DNA of 64,000 nt from CAYWWY01 sp964462525. Lineage in GTDB: Bacteria > Thermotogota > Thermotogae > MWEM01. Shown here piece after piece: positions 1-8,552 of the stretch; the stretch's first letter is position 1, and the number at the start of each line of letters is the position of its first letter. The stretch is from NCBI GenBank assembly GCA_964462525.1, contig CAYWWY010000008.1:1-64000 (forward strand), in the 5' to 3' direction. The notes under the pieces were generated by a model. The model ran no database searches. It was given only the letters and a program-made list of their open reading frames with translations, and had not been told where the DNA came from. The translations under genes were made by a program, and so were the position numbers.

Positions 1-12
1 CTAAGATTGCTG

Positions 13-18
13 TATAAT
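13..18 (+). promoter_or_regulatory. -10 box of the SDR gene promoter
   Basis: TATAAT lies 58 bases before the ribosome site of the first gene. The -35 region falls outside the window, so only the -10 half can be judged. Confidence 0.45.
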
Positions 19-75
19 GGAGAGACATTTGAAACAGGTTCCTTAGTTAATAAAATCGGCAAAGGAGACTCTGAC

Positions 76-978
76 ATGAAAGTATTGATCACGGGTGGCA
101 CAAATGGCATGGGGAAAGGTGTTGCGACAGTATTGGCGTCTGTTGGGAATCAAAAGCATGAAGTCATTATCCTTTGCCGATCGAAAGAACTCGGTGAAGC
201 GACAATCAAAGAGCTTCTGAATCGGACGTTGAACAGCAAAATTTCGATCGTTCTATGCGATCTTGCCAAATTGAGCGATGTGAGGCATGCCATAGAAGAG
301 ATTCACCGCAATCATGCTTTTTTGGATGCGATTTTTTTTAACGCAGGGTTGGGCTATGCAGCCAAAAGAGTAGAAACGGAAGACGGGATGGATTCGCATT
401 TCCAAGTTAATTATTTGTCCCAATTTATGATGACGCTCAATCTGTTGGATTTGCTGGAAAATTCTGTCAATGGAGGAAGAATCATTTTCAATGCAACCAA
501 AGGCGGGCAAATATTCTGGGATGATATGCAACTTAAAAATAAGTGGAGCTATGAAAAAGGGATCCATCAAGCTATGGTTGCGAAAAGAATGTTTTTGATC
601 AAGCTCCATAATATTTATCGAAGCCGGAAATTATCAAATCTTTCTTTTATCGGCTTTGAAATACAGAAAACCGTATGGAGCAATCAAATCAATATTATCC
701 CTACCTTGATGAAATTAATGGCAACAACAATGAAAATGTTTGGAGCCTTTATTTCAATAGAGAAGTGTGGAGAGATCATGGCACCTCTGTTTACTGAAAA
801 TCAAGAAGAAAGCATGAAAAAATCAGGCAAGTTTATCACTTGGAAGAATAATGAGTTTATCGATATTCGAGAAGAAGTCGATGTACTGAATCAGGAATTG
901 CAAGAACGGCTGTGGATTGAAAGCGTGAAGCTGTGCAAGGATGAAAAAACAAGTCAAATTGCCGAGCGATTTTGCTAA
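76..978 (+). CDS. Short-chain dehydrogenase/reductase-family protein lacking the catalytic Tyr
   Basis: This 300-residue protein has a Rossmann fold of the short-chain dehydrogenase/reductase (SDR) family. The dinucleotide-binding loop TGGTNGMG is at residues 6-13 and the structural NAG motif is at 89-91. The start is ATG 76, preceded by AAAGGAG at 61-67; a longer reading from a TTG at position 7 would run through the promoter. In SDRs the active site is Ser plus YxxxK. Here the segment that should hold it reads AMVAK, with Lys170 kept but Ala166 at the Tyr position, and Thr141 near the Ser position. It may therefore be a binding protein or use an altered mechanism. Substrate unknown. Long SDRs of this shape resemble the retinol dehydrogenase/protochlorophyllide reductase branch. 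Confidence 0.8.
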   Translation: MKVLITGGTNGMGKGVATVLASVGNQKHEVIILCRSKELGEATIKELLNRTLNSKISIVLCDLAKLSDVRHAIEEIHRNHAFLDAIFFNAGLGYAAKRVETEDGMDSHFQVNYLSQFMMTLNLLDLLENSVNGGRIIFNATKGGQIFWDDMQLKNKWSYEKGIHQAMVAKRMFLIKLHNIYRSRKLSNLSFIGFEIQKTVWSNQINIIPTLMKLMATTMKMFGAFISIEKCGEIMAPLFTENQEESMKKSGKFITWKNNEFIDIREEVDVLNQELQERLWIESVKLCKDEKTSQIAERFC

Positions 979-1071
979 AAAAGGTTTTATCATTTGGGTT
1001 TTTGTTCTTGTTCCAAGATACCTGAGCAAAGATCGCTTTTGGAATGATTGACAATCAATAAGGAGAATGCA

Positions 1072-1539
1072 ATGCATGAGCGAATGATGGATAAGACAAC
1101 CCAACCGACGGACACAGATATGATCAACACGATCGGACAACCCATTTCTGTCTCTTGGACTGCCTTGCGCGGCTTCTTGACAGAAACGTACAATATCGCT
1201 TCCGTCATCAATTACGGAGGAAAAAAGTATGGCTGGAACCTGAAGCATCACTCTGGCGGGCGCCCTTTATGCGAACTGTACCCGGAGAATGGATCCTTTA
1301 CCGCTTTGGTAGTGTTGGGAAAGCGCGAACTGGAGCAAGCTTTGGAGAAGATCGATGCTTTTGGGCAAACCATCCGACAGTCGCTGCTGGAATCACCCAG
1401 ATACCATGACGGTTGTTGGATGTTTATCCGTGTATCTGATCCCGGAACTTGCCAACAGGATGTTCAGGATATTCAACAGCTTGTCTTGATCAAGAAAAAG
1501 CCGCCCCGGAAGAAGACGCCTACACCAGGAGGGGTTTGA
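1072..1539 (+). CDS. DUF3788-family protein
   Basis: The 155-residue product matches the DUF3788 pattern as I know it: an N-terminal ERMMDKTTQPT segment, a central YGGKKYGW block, then LCELYPE and a GSFTALVVLGK strand-helix. It is a small soluble protein of unknown biochemical role, and no catalytic residues can be named. ATG 1072 is chosen because AGGAG lies at 1061-1065, six bases upstream; an in-frame TTG at 1048 lacks such a site. The stop codon abuts the start of the next gene with no gap, so the two are probably co-translated. The C-terminus is very basic (KKKPPRKK). Confidence 0.75.
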   Translation: MHERMMDKTTQPTDTDMINTIGQPISVSWTALRGFLTETYNIASVINYGGKKYGWNLKHHSGGRPLCELYPENGSFTALVVLGKRELEQALEKIDAFGQTIRQSLLESPRYHDGCWMFIRVSDPGTCQQDVQDIQQLVLIKKKPPRKKTPTPGGV

Positions 1540-2454
1540 ATGAAGGTTCGATCTATCCAATCCAATGAGGTCCAATGGTTTGCTCAAAGTTCTTCTTCCT
1601 CGGAGTCCTGGGAGAAACCGCTCGAAACATTATTGGACCAAGGCAAGACCTGTTTATCTTGGTGTTTTGCCCTTGAACAGGAAGGGGTGTGTTCGGGACG
1701 AATTGTATATGGCCTCTTGGATCAAAAACTGGTCATCTTCCATCTCTGGATGCATGAGTTTGATTCTTTCGGTTTTGATTTGCTCATCCAACACAGCACG
1801 CATAAGATGTCAGAAAATGGATTTCTGAAGGTTGAGTTGCACTTATACTCGGATAAATCCAATTTTAGCCAATATGCGCAGTCTCTTCAGGCAAATGGAT
1901 TTGCCATCACCCAGAAGAAAACCAGCTTGATCAACAAAGATCCCCGACCCTCCTCTTCAAGAAATCGACTGTTATATCGGAGCTGTATGGAAGTTGGCGA
2001 TGATGCGTTCATCGAAGCAATACGCCAGGTTACTCGAGACACATTAGACCAAGACGATCTCGATTCCGTCTTGGAATATGGCAAAGAGAAAGCGGCGCGC
2101 CATTATTTTGTCATTCTGGAGGAACTTGATAATCGAAAAGATTGGTGGAAACTAGGTTTTACCGATCAAAATCAACTCGTTGGGCTCGTGGTTCCCCAAA
2201 AACCGGGAGAATCGACCGGAGTGATCAATTATATCGGTGTGGTTCCGGAACATAGGGGCCATGGATATGGAAAAGACCTGTTGGAAGAAGGGATACGCGT
2301 TCTCCGAGAAAACAATGTTTCGGAAATCATCGCTGATATAGACGCGGCCAATTTTCCCATGGAAAACGCCCTCCTTGCTCAAGGGTTTGAACCGGATGCT
2401 TCCTTATTGGTCATGAAGAAGGATCTGGAGGGCGCACCTGAATCACTGTCCTAG
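1540..2454 (+). CDS. GNAT-family N-acetyltransferase (two-domain)
   Basis: This 304-residue protein carries a clear acetyl-CoA-binding GNAT core in its C-terminal half: the YIGVVPEHRG strand, then RGHGYGKDL at 239-247 (the R/Q-x-x-G-x-G/A loop), and the NFPMENALLAQGF segment near 271-283. The N-terminal 140 residues look like a degenerate second GNAT lobe, as in tandem GNAT enzymes. The ATG follows the preceding TGA directly, and its ribosome site AGGAGG lies inside the 3' end of the DUF3788 gene at 1529-1534. The acyl acceptor is unknown. The 3' end overlaps the convergent gene at 2411-2764 by 44 bases. Confidence 0.8.
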   Translation: MKVRSIQSNEVQWFAQSSSSSESWEKPLETLLDQGKTCLSWCFALEQEGVCSGRIVYGLLDQKLVIFHLWMHEFDSFGFDLLIQHSTHKMSENGFLKVELHLYSDKSNFSQYAQSLQANGFAITQKKTSLINKDPRPSSSRNRLLYRSCMEVGDDAFIEAIRQVTRDTLDQDDLDSVLEYGKEKAARHYFVILEELDNRKDWWKLGFTDQNQLVGLVVPQKPGESTGVINYIGVVPEHRGHGYGKDLLEEGIRVLRENNVSEIIADIDAANFPMENALLAQGFEPDASLLVMKKDLEGAPESLS

Positions 2455-2764
2455 TCCCTAACCCGACCTGGATTTCTCCTTCGAACCCCCCCACATCGCT
2501 CACCACGGATATGCGGTACTTCCCATGGTGGATTTTCCCGACCCAGATGCCTTGACCATCCGTGGAAAAAGAATGATTCGGGTTTTCATCCAACGATCGA
2601 AGCGTTACTTTTGCGGAAGGAACCGGTTGATCCTCTATATCCCGGACAATCAGTTCCCAAGGTTTTTGGACCCATACCATCAAAGCAATCGTGATCCCAA
2701 GCACGGTAATCAAGATCAAGGGAAACCATCGTTTCGTGGAAAATGACGTATTTTTCTGTTTCAT
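2411..2764 (-). CDS. Small membrane-anchored protein with carboxypeptidase-regulatory-like domain
   Basis: The 117-residue product starts with a basic stretch and one membrane helix (about residues 13-31), followed by an extracytoplasmic beta-sandwich-like segment. The segment contains VRDIEDQPVPSAKVTL and a HHGKYRISV turn. That order, polypeptide stalk then repeated beta turns with a small insert, is typical of carboxypeptidase-regulatory or Cna-B-like domains. A strong AAGGAGGAGGAG ribosome site stands upstream of the ATG. Its last 44 bases are antisense to the end of the acetyltransferase gene. Function unknown; a surface or adaptor role is a guess. Confidence 0.6.
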   Translation of the reverse strand: MKQKNTSFSTKRWFPLILITVLGITIALMVWVQKPWELIVRDIEDQPVPSAKVTLRSLDENPNHSFSTDGQGIWVGKIHHGKYRISVVSDVGGFEGEIQVGLGTRTVIQVRPPDPSS

Positions 2765-2914
2765 GCTCCTCCTCCTTCATCAGCATTCTTCGATCCTTCG
2801 ATACGACCGCATCAAAACGATCCCGCCATCTTTGGGCCTATTATACCTTTTTTTAATCAAAAACCCATGCTGTGCGGTTTTCAATGCCTAGATCTTTCGC
2901 TCGTATTGGTGAGT

Positions 2915-2944
2915 TTGGAATCACACGGATCAAACTGGTATAAT
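2915..2944 (+). promoter_or_regulatory. Promoter of the duplicated-module membrane protein
   Basis: TTGGAA at 2915-2920, an 18-base spacer, then TATAAT at 2939-2944 with an upstream TGG that makes an extended -10. The GTG start at 2985 follows about 40 bases later. Confidence 0.6.
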
Positions 2945-2984
2945 CAATCATCCTACCGATAACGGTTGTGCTAGGGGTGAGCTT

Positions 2985-3926
2985 GTGTCTGGATTGGTGG
3001 GATTGTTTGTTTACGGCCTGCTGAGCGGAGGATTTGTCATACCGGGCGTTTTGGTGAAAACAGCTTCAGGGCAAATCCCATATACCATCGTTCATCTTTC
3101 CATCCTGGTTATTCTGATCGCGGATTTCATCGTCCGTTTCAAAGATCCGGAAGAAAAAAGGAAGACATGGCCGATCAAGACATTCTTCCAACAAATGGGC
3201 TTTGTTATCGGCGGAGGGTTGTTTGTCTTTTTGCTCGCAAGAACCTTCGGGATTTCTTCGGTGGTGTTGTCATCTGTTGTTGGAATTTTCGTAGGAAGCC
3301 TGTGGCCAGCTTTCGCGACAGCCGCTTTTTGTGGGTCATTCGTCGGAATGGCTTCCCCCGACCTGTTTTGTTCGGGTTCCCTTTTTTTGGCTACGCTCTT
3401 TGCTTCTGTCATGTTCTACATAGGTGGGAGAAACTATCTAGGAATCGGTGGAAAGTTGGGAACAACCGCTTTTTTTGGGGTTTTGCTCATGGCGCTGATC
3501 CAGGGAAAATCCCTTATTGAGCCATGGAATCCGGATGGAAAAATCCTTCCGGTATTAATCGTTTTGGGCGCTGTTGGTTGCCTGGCTACCTATTACTGTT
3601 CAGAAAAGAGAAAGATGGGCCCGGTAGTTGGTTCTGGTATCGTCGGGATCGTGGGTGGCATCCTCTTGCCCCTTTTGGATCCCACCTATGGAGCGCTTTA
3701 TGCCAATCTCGTATTCTGCGCCTCATTTGCGGGAATGGCTTCAAGACGAATTCTTCAAAGATGGCCTTTGTTTGCTATTTCTGGTGCTCTGTGCGGATTG
3801 CTCTTCTATTTGACCCGATCCTATTTCGACGGGATTGGAGGAAAGCTAGGAACAATCGCTTTTGTATCGGTTCTGGTGGTTCAATTCGCGTTCCGCCCGC
3901 TGATTCGCGCTTGGAAATCCGCGTAA
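2985..3926 (+). CDS. Polytopic membrane protein with an internal duplication
   Basis: The 313-residue product has about eight to ten hydrophobic helices. Two halves repeat: residues about 116-166 and 245-296 each contain C-x-S-F-x-G-M-A-S, a hydrophobic helix, then GIGGKLGT (153-160 and 283-290) followed by another helix. This suggests an inverted- or direct-repeat transporter or channel fold, but I do not recognise the family. The start is GTG 2985 with AGGGGTGA at 2973-2980. The last 81 bases overlap the convergent pdxA gene, which is long for such an overlap. No neighbours share an operon with it. Confidence 0.65.
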   Translation: MSGLVGLFVYGLLSGGFVIPGVLVKTASGQIPYTIVHLSILVILIADFIVRFKDPEEKRKTWPIKTFFQQMGFVIGGGLFVFLLARTFGISSVVLSSVVGIFVGSLWPAFATAAFCGSFVGMASPDLFCSGSLFLATLFASVMFYIGGRNYLGIGGKLGTTAFFGVLLMALIQGKSLIEPWNPDGKILPVLIVLGAVGCLATYYCSEKRKMGPVVGSGIVGIVGGILLPLLDPTYGALYANLVFCASFAGMASRRILQRWPLFAISGALCGLLFYLTRSYFDGIGGKLGTIAFVSVLVVQFAFRPLIRAWKSA

Positions 3927-4910
3927 TTGAGCGTATTCCCACGCAACCCGGATCGCTTCTTCCATGCTTATCGGGCTTGCAATCCCTTGACCCGCGATAT
4001 CCATACCCGTACCATGATCGACTGACGTGCGAATGAACGGAAGCCCAAGGGTCACACTAACCGTTTTTTCAAAATCCATCATCTTGGTGGCTATATGCCC
4101 CTGATCGTGATACAGGGACAACACCCCATCATATCTTCCTTCTGCTGCTTGATGAAATACACTGTCTGCTGGAATCGGGCCATGCACATCCATGCCCTGG
4201 TTTTGGGCATCCATTACAGCAGGCTCGATAAACCGCTTCTCTTCATCACCAAAAAGACCGTTTTCCCCAGCGTGGGGGTTTAAGGCAGCGACTGCGATCT
4301 TCGGCAAACGATGGCCCAGTCGTTCTAAGCCAGCGCGCGTTTGAATGATGCCTTCCAAAACTCTCTCTTTGGTAATCCAGGCGCACGCCTGCTTGAGAGA
4401 CATATGCCTTGTCAGAAAAAAGACTTTGAGGGCATCCACTTGAAACATGGTCATTGGGTTGGATGAACCGGTTAAATAAGCAAGAATTTCTGTGTGGCCA
4501 ATAAAAGAGATGCCAGCAAGTCGAAGGGCTCCTTTGTGAATGGGACCAGTCACTAGGGCGTCGATTCGCCCAGATCGACAGGATTCGACGGCTTGAGAAA
4601 TGAATCGGAGGCTTGATTCGCCGCAAATGGCCTGAACGGTTCCCATCGAGATTTCAGACGCCGTTGATCGTCCACAATAAGGAATTGATGGCCCCTCTTC
4701 CTGCTTCTGATCCTCAGGATCCCAAGGAGAAAATAGAAGATTGGTTCCTAAAAGGGATTGCGCTTGATCGAGATAAGGAAGGTCTCCAAAGACGATCAGG
4801 TGCGCGTTTCGAAAAGAAGACCGATTCGAAAGAGCTTTAACCAGTATTTCGGGCCCAATGCCTGATGGATCGCCCATAGTGATACCAATTCGCGCTCGTT
4901 TGTTGTTCAT
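3846..4910 (-). CDS. pdxA: 4-hydroxythreonine-4-phosphate dehydrogenase family (PdxA)
   Basis: The 354-residue protein carries the full PdxA pattern: GITMGDPSGIGPE at the N-terminus, VTGPIHKGAL, FIGHTEILA, ALNPHAGENGLFG, GPIPADSVF, LYHDQGH and TSVDHGTGMDIAG. The conserved His residues in the GHTE, LNPHAGE and YHDQGH blocks bind the divalent metal. PdxA oxidises 4-phosphohydroxy-L-threonine with NAD in the DXP-dependent vitamin B6 route. Some close relatives (PdxA2) act on four-carbon sugar-acid phosphates instead, and no pdxJ or other B6 gene is near, so both remain open. The ATG at 4910 has AAGGAG upstream. The gene is monocistronic and faces a convergent membrane gene. Confidence 0.9.
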   Translation of the reverse strand: MNNKRARIGITMGDPSGIGPEILVKALSNRSSFRNAHLIVFGDLPYLDQAQSLLGTNLLFSPWDPEDQKQEEGPSIPYCGRSTASEISMGTVQAICGESSLRFISQAVESCRSGRIDALVTGPIHKGALRLAGISFIGHTEILAYLTGSSNPMTMFQVDALKVFFLTRHMSLKQACAWITKERVLEGIIQTRAGLERLGHRLPKIAVAALNPHAGENGLFGDEEKRFIEPAVMDAQNQGMDVHGPIPADSVFHQAAEGRYDGVLSLYHDQGHIATKMMDFEKTVSVTLGLPFIRTSVDHGTGMDIAGQGIASPISMEEAIRVAWEYAQLRGFPSANQRAERELNHQNRYKSDCS

Positions 4911-4989
4911 GGATTCTCCTTACCCCTAATATGATTGATTGATGGATCCTTTTGCGCCCTCAATTGCATACAAGCCGGGTATATCCGAT

Positions 4990-4998
4990 ATTGTACCA
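4990..4998 (-). promoter_or_regulatory. Extended -10 promoter of pdxA
   Basis: Read on the minus strand this is TGGTACAAT, an extended -10 element about 80 bases upstream of the pdxA start. No good -35 is visible. Confidence 0.5.
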
Positions 4999-5023
4999 TA
5001 AAGGGTTTTTGATTCACTTGATC

Positions 5024-5032
5024 TGGTATAAT
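5024..5032 (+). promoter_or_regulatory. Extended -10 promoter of the 128-residue membrane protein gene
   Basis: TGGTATAAT on the plus strand, divergent from the pdxA promoter. It would give an untranslated leader of about 130 bases before ATG 5168. The -35 is weak. I see no recognisable riboswitch in the leader. Confidence 0.5.
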
Positions 5033-5167
5033 CGACACATCCTTTTTCTTGTTGTAGTTGCTGTCATATCAATCTGAAAGTAACGCTGTCTTGACTTGAG
5101 TCCTAGTAAAAGACGGATTCCGATAAGATGACCTGCCCTACGAAATTACCGTACATTAGGAGGAATC

Positions 5168-5554
5168 ATGATGATTATTGCTTGGTTGGGAAGCATTGCA
5201 TTCCTTTTTGCAGCCGGATTGTATTTGTTGCTGGTATTTGGATTGCCTTTGGGTGAGTTTGCCATGGGAGGAAAGCATAAGGTTCTTCCGCCAAAATTGC
5301 GGACCGCATGCGTGATTTCGATCGTAGTACAGCTGTTTGGAGTTGCGGTTTTACTCCAGTTGGGAAACATCTTCTCTTCTGGCATCGCTGAGGGCTTTGC
5401 TCGAGGCGCCGGGTACTTTTTTGCGGTGTACTTATCCTTCAATACCCTGTTGAATGCGTCTTCAACAAGCAAGAAAGAAAAGTGGGCGATTACGCCCCTC
5501 TCCCTAATCACTGCCATCAGCTTCTGGATGGTTACCATTCAATCGCACGGATAG
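5168..5554 (+). CDS. Small four-helix integral membrane protein
   Basis: The 128-residue product has four hydrophobic segments (about residues 3-25, 47-67, 80-96 and 106-123) joined by short loops. One loop has the conserved-looking block LPLGEFAMGGK. AGGAGG at 5158-5163 fixes the ATG. The layout resembles a widespread family of small uncharacterised bacterial membrane proteins, but I cannot assign a function. It ends two bases before a convergent micro-ORF. Confidence 0.7.
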   Translation: MMIIAWLGSIAFLFAAGLYLLLVFGLPLGEFAMGGKHKVLPPKLRTACVISIVVQLFGVAVLLQLGNIFSSGIAEGFARGAGYFFAVYLSFNTLLNASSTSKKEKWAITPLSLITAISFWMVTIQSHG

Positions 5555-5556
5555 TC

Positions 5557-5661
5557 CTATCGAGTAAAAACAACCAACAATATGATGATCAGGATAATGC
5601 TGGTGAGGATGCGAAAAAAGATCCGTTTCTTCCATGCCTCTTTCGATGCGTTCCATTCCAT
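5557..5661 (-). CDS. 34-residue single-helix membrane micro-protein
   Basis: A short minus-strand reading frame of 34 codons begins at ATG 5661 behind GGGAGGAA. It encodes a basic, amphipathic N-terminus (MEWNASKEAWKKR) followed by a strongly hydrophobic segment (ILTSIILIIILLVVF) and ends in TR. This is the usual layout of a small single-pass inner-membrane protein. It lies between the convergent 128-residue membrane protein and the acyltransferase operon and could be cotranscribed as the tail of that leftward operon (about 105 bases after it). Function unknown; the ribosome site and composition are the only support. Confidence 0.5.
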   Translation of the reverse strand: MEWNASKEAWKKRIFFRILTSIILIIILLVVFTR

Positions 5662-5767
5662 TCCGATTCCTCCCAGGATTTACTCACGGATGCTTGCTTG
5701 AGCAAATAATTGATCGGTCCGCTTTTCTCGCGCGCTGATCCGATGGTGAACCGTTCGCGTTCGAAAT

Positions 5768-6874
5768 CTAAAATCCGATCAATTTCCTTCTCAGCATCGG
5801 TTTGATCCTTCGCGACATATTAATGACGGTGTAGGGGAAACCGATCCCTGAAAAGAACAGAATGGCCAAACGAGCAAAGATTGAAAAGGTGTATCCGGCC
5901 ATAAACTCAAGAAGGACCAGGATGTACCATTGAAACGGGAGATGGAGCAAAAAAACGACGAAAGAATACTTCCCGAACAGCATGAATACCTTCCCCGCCC
6001 ATGGAAATATGCTTGCAGAGCGCCCCTCTTCCGTTTTCTCCGCAACACTGAGCCACACCAGCAAGGAGATCATCGCAAACAAAACGCCAAACAACGTGAA
6101 CATATCGGTCACGAAGGTATCAGCGCTCCGATTGATGACATAGATCATTTCTGTCGCGCTGATCGCCCACAAGAATAAAAAAAGGATGCCTTTATGCTTC
6201 AAATCGGGAAAAGACGCCCTTTTACAAGCTCCCATAACATAGCCGATGTAGAAGAAAGTGCCCCACACCAGAAAGTTTCGGTAAAGAAAGCCCCCGCCAA
6301 GGATTCCAAAATCCATCTGCTCAGGCGAAACAAACCAAGCAAAAAGGGAAACTGACAATAGGAATAACCATTGAACGATAAACACATACTTAAAGATGAG
6401 CAGCATCAAATATTCCGACTGAATTCGGATCATATAGGCATACCAATGGAAGAAGAACAACACCGGAAGAAAATAGTATTGCATGCTGATCGTGAAGGTG
6501 GAGATCGAAAAGAGATATCGGATGATGTAGGGTTGCTGAGTGATAAAAGCCTCTCCCACAAGCGTATAGCGATAGGGGCTTTCTATGAGGAGATAAAAGA
6601 GAAAGGCAATGCTGGCCCAGATTAGGTATGGAATCATGAGCTGCTGAAAGCGTTGAGACAGTTCGGAGCGGCGAATCCGGTGTTTTTTTCGTCCCTGGCC
6701 GTAGCCGATTAAAAAGACAAAGATCAGCAGGCTGGGGGCGCAAAACTTTGCAATCGTGACAAGCACGATTTGCTCGTTGAAGCTGGCTTCTTGAAAGATT
6801 TGCAAAACCGAGTGTCCGAGAACAACCATAATAATACACATTCCACGAAGCCTGGTCTGTGTTCCATGGCCCAT
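5768..6874 (-). CDS. Acyltransferase-3-family membrane protein
   Basis: This is a 368-residue polytopic protein with about ten hydrophobic helices. The N-terminus TRLRGMCIIMVVLGHS carries the R-G and GHS elements of acyltransferase family 3 (OafA/NolL type), in which a His in the first helix is needed for acyl transfer to sugars or other cell-envelope groups. The start is set at ATG 6874, behind AGAGGAG; a longer reading to 6934 has no ribosome site and would overlap the dehydratase gene. It is the third gene of a leftward operon after the cyclodeaminase-family and serine dehydratase genes. Its real substrate cannot be told; O-acetylation of a surface polymer is the usual role. Confidence 0.75.
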   Translation of the reverse strand: MGHGTQTRLRGMCIIMVVLGHSVLQIFQEASFNEQIVLVTIAKFCAPSLLIFVFLIGYGQGRKKHRIRRSELSQRFQQLMIPYLIWASIAFLFYLLIESPYRYTLVGEAFITQQPYIIRYLFSISTFTISMQYYFLPVLFFFHWYAYMIRIQSEYLMLLIFKYVFIVQWLFLLSVSLFAWFVSPEQMDFGILGGGFLYRNFLVWGTFFYIGYVMGACKRASFPDLKHKGILFLFLWAISATEMIYVINRSADTFVTDMFTLFGVLFAMISLLVWLSVAEKTEEGRSASIFPWAGKVFMLFGKYSFVVFLLHLPFQWYILVLLEFMAGYTFSIFARLAILFFSGIGFPYTVINMSRRIKPMLRRKLIGF

Positions 6875-6917
6875 AACGGATTCACTCCTCTTATGGATCC
6901 AAATTGCCGTCCATAGA

Positions 6918-8552
6918 TTATGACGGTTTTCCATCCGGTATTCCGGGCTCGTAAGAAGAAAACCGCTTCAAGTCAGGTTCCTTGCGAGCCAGTTTTTTGG
7001 CTAAGGCTTGAGAAGCTGGGGTAACAGATAGTCCTGCCTTACCGGTGCAACATAGCGCTTCTGGGAGCATACGACCAACCTGATCTTGCGCGGCGATCGT
7101 TTGATCCAAGGGAATGATCGGGTCAAAGCCGGATAAGATCATATCGGCCGAAGCAATCGCATTCATGCCTGCTAAGATATTCTTCCCCAAGCATGGTACT
7201 TCCACACGATTGGCAACCGGGTCGCAAATCAACCCGAGGGTGTTTTGCAACGCGATCGAAGCGGCAGATAATGCCTGCTCTGCATTTCCTCCAGCCATTT
7301 GGACCAAGGCTGCTGCAGTCATTCCCGAAGCAGAACCGCACTCTGCCTGACATCCACATTCTTCCGCGGCGAAGGTGCTTTGGGCAGCGATGAAGACGCC
7401 AACCAATCCCGCAGCAAGGACGCCTTTTGCAACCTCGTCTTCTGAAAGATCCCATTCGTCTGCAACAGCCAATAAGGCGCCTGGCAATGCCCCGCATGAT
7501 CCGGCGGTGGGCGTTGCCACAATCACACCCATCGCGCTTTTGGTTTCCATAATGGCTGTGATGTATGTGATCACTCGTTTGTTGAATCCCCCACCGATCA
7601 AACGGCCGTTGAATTGGTTTAGTTTTAGAGCCTGGGGGCCCAGAATCCGGTCTTCATAAGGCCTTCCCGCAAGCCCTTCATTAACGGCGTTTCTCATCAC
7701 CTGAACCAACTTTCGGCAGTATTCAAGCACTTCTTTTTCATGAAACCCGCTCCGAGCGCGTTCGTATTGGATTGCAAGGGTGGCGAGCGGTTGATCCTTA
7801 TAGATATCGCGATCAGTAATTTCCGAAGCGGTTATAAACGGTACGGCGATTGTCTTTCGGGATTTAACGGGTAGAACCGGGGAAAGACAGACGATTTTTC
7901 CCACACCTGGAATAGTGTCGACGATCTTCATCTCTTTCGGGGTCAAAGGAAGGCCATGTTTGATGTTGATCAGGTCAAAAGCCTCGGAAGAACTGAGAAG
8001 AATCTCATCCGGTTCGGTCAATAGTTCCGATAAGAAGCAGTTCTCATAGAGGCAGGGTTTGGAATGGGCTTTGTCTATAAACAGGAGCGTTTCAAAGTAA
8101 TCTCCCCTGATATGGGTTGAAGCCCCATTTATTTCTTGCAACTCGATCATCCCACCACCGGTGGAAACAAAGAGAAACTGATCGGAATTGCCTTTTGAGG
8201 GAAAGACTGTGATCCGGTATGTGTTGGGATGGGCGGTTGGAAAAGGTTCGATGGTGAATTCTACCTTCACCCCCTTTTGCTCGGCCGTCTGGATCGACTC
8301 TATCAAACCGGGATCCGCTGGGTCCATCCCCAAGAGACCTCCCACAAGACCGATATCGGATCCTTGGCTCTGAAAGGTGGTGGCAAGCGAACCCTGTGGG
8401 TCAAAATTGACGATCACCCTCTTAATTTCGCCTTTGTAGAATTGGTTCAGCAACTGACCAATCCGCGCCGCTGCTGCTGTGTGAGAACTGGATGGTCCTC
8501 TCATTACGGGACCGATCACATCGTTGAAGATGCTGGGGGCTAGTCTTTTCAT
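6918..8552 (-). CDS. sdaA: L-serine ammonia-lyase, iron-sulfur dependent, single chain
   Basis: This 544-residue enzyme joins both domains that are separate (SdaAB and SdaAA) in many Gram-positive bacteria. The beta domain holds GPVMRGPSSSHT near the N-terminus. The alpha domain holds SCGALPGALLA, then ECGCQAECGSASGM and the C-terminal Cys that bind the [4Fe-4S] cluster, plus NRVEVPCLGKN. It deaminates L-serine to pyruvate and ammonia. ATG 8552 is preferred because it makes an ATGA overlap with the stop of the upstream gene; an ATG at 8570 is possible. Pairing with an ornithine-cyclodeaminase-family enzyme suggests an amino-acid catabolic unit. Confidence 0.9.
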   Translation of the reverse strand: MKRLAPSIFNDVIGPVMRGPSSSHTAAAARIGQLLNQFYKGEIKRVIVNFDPQGSLATTFQSQGSDIGLVGGLLGMDPADPGLIESIQTAEQKGVKVEFTIEPFPTAHPNTYRITVFPSKGNSDQFLFVSTGGGMIELQEINGASTHIRGDYFETLLFIDKAHSKPCLYENCFLSELLTEPDEILLSSSEAFDLINIKHGLPLTPKEMKIVDTIPGVGKIVCLSPVLPVKSRKTIAVPFITASEITDRDIYKDQPLATLAIQYERARSGFHEKEVLEYCRKLVQVMRNAVNEGLAGRPYEDRILGPQALKLNQFNGRLIGGGFNKRVITYITAIMETKSAMGVIVATPTAGSCGALPGALLAVADEWDLSEDEVAKGVLAAGLVGVFIAAQSTFAAEECGCQAECGSASGMTAAALVQMAGGNAEQALSAASIALQNTLGLICDPVANRVEVPCLGKNILAGMNAIASADMILSGFDPIIPLDQTIAAQDQVGRMLPEALCCTGKAGLSVTPASQALAKKLARKEPDLKRFSSYEPGIPDGKPS

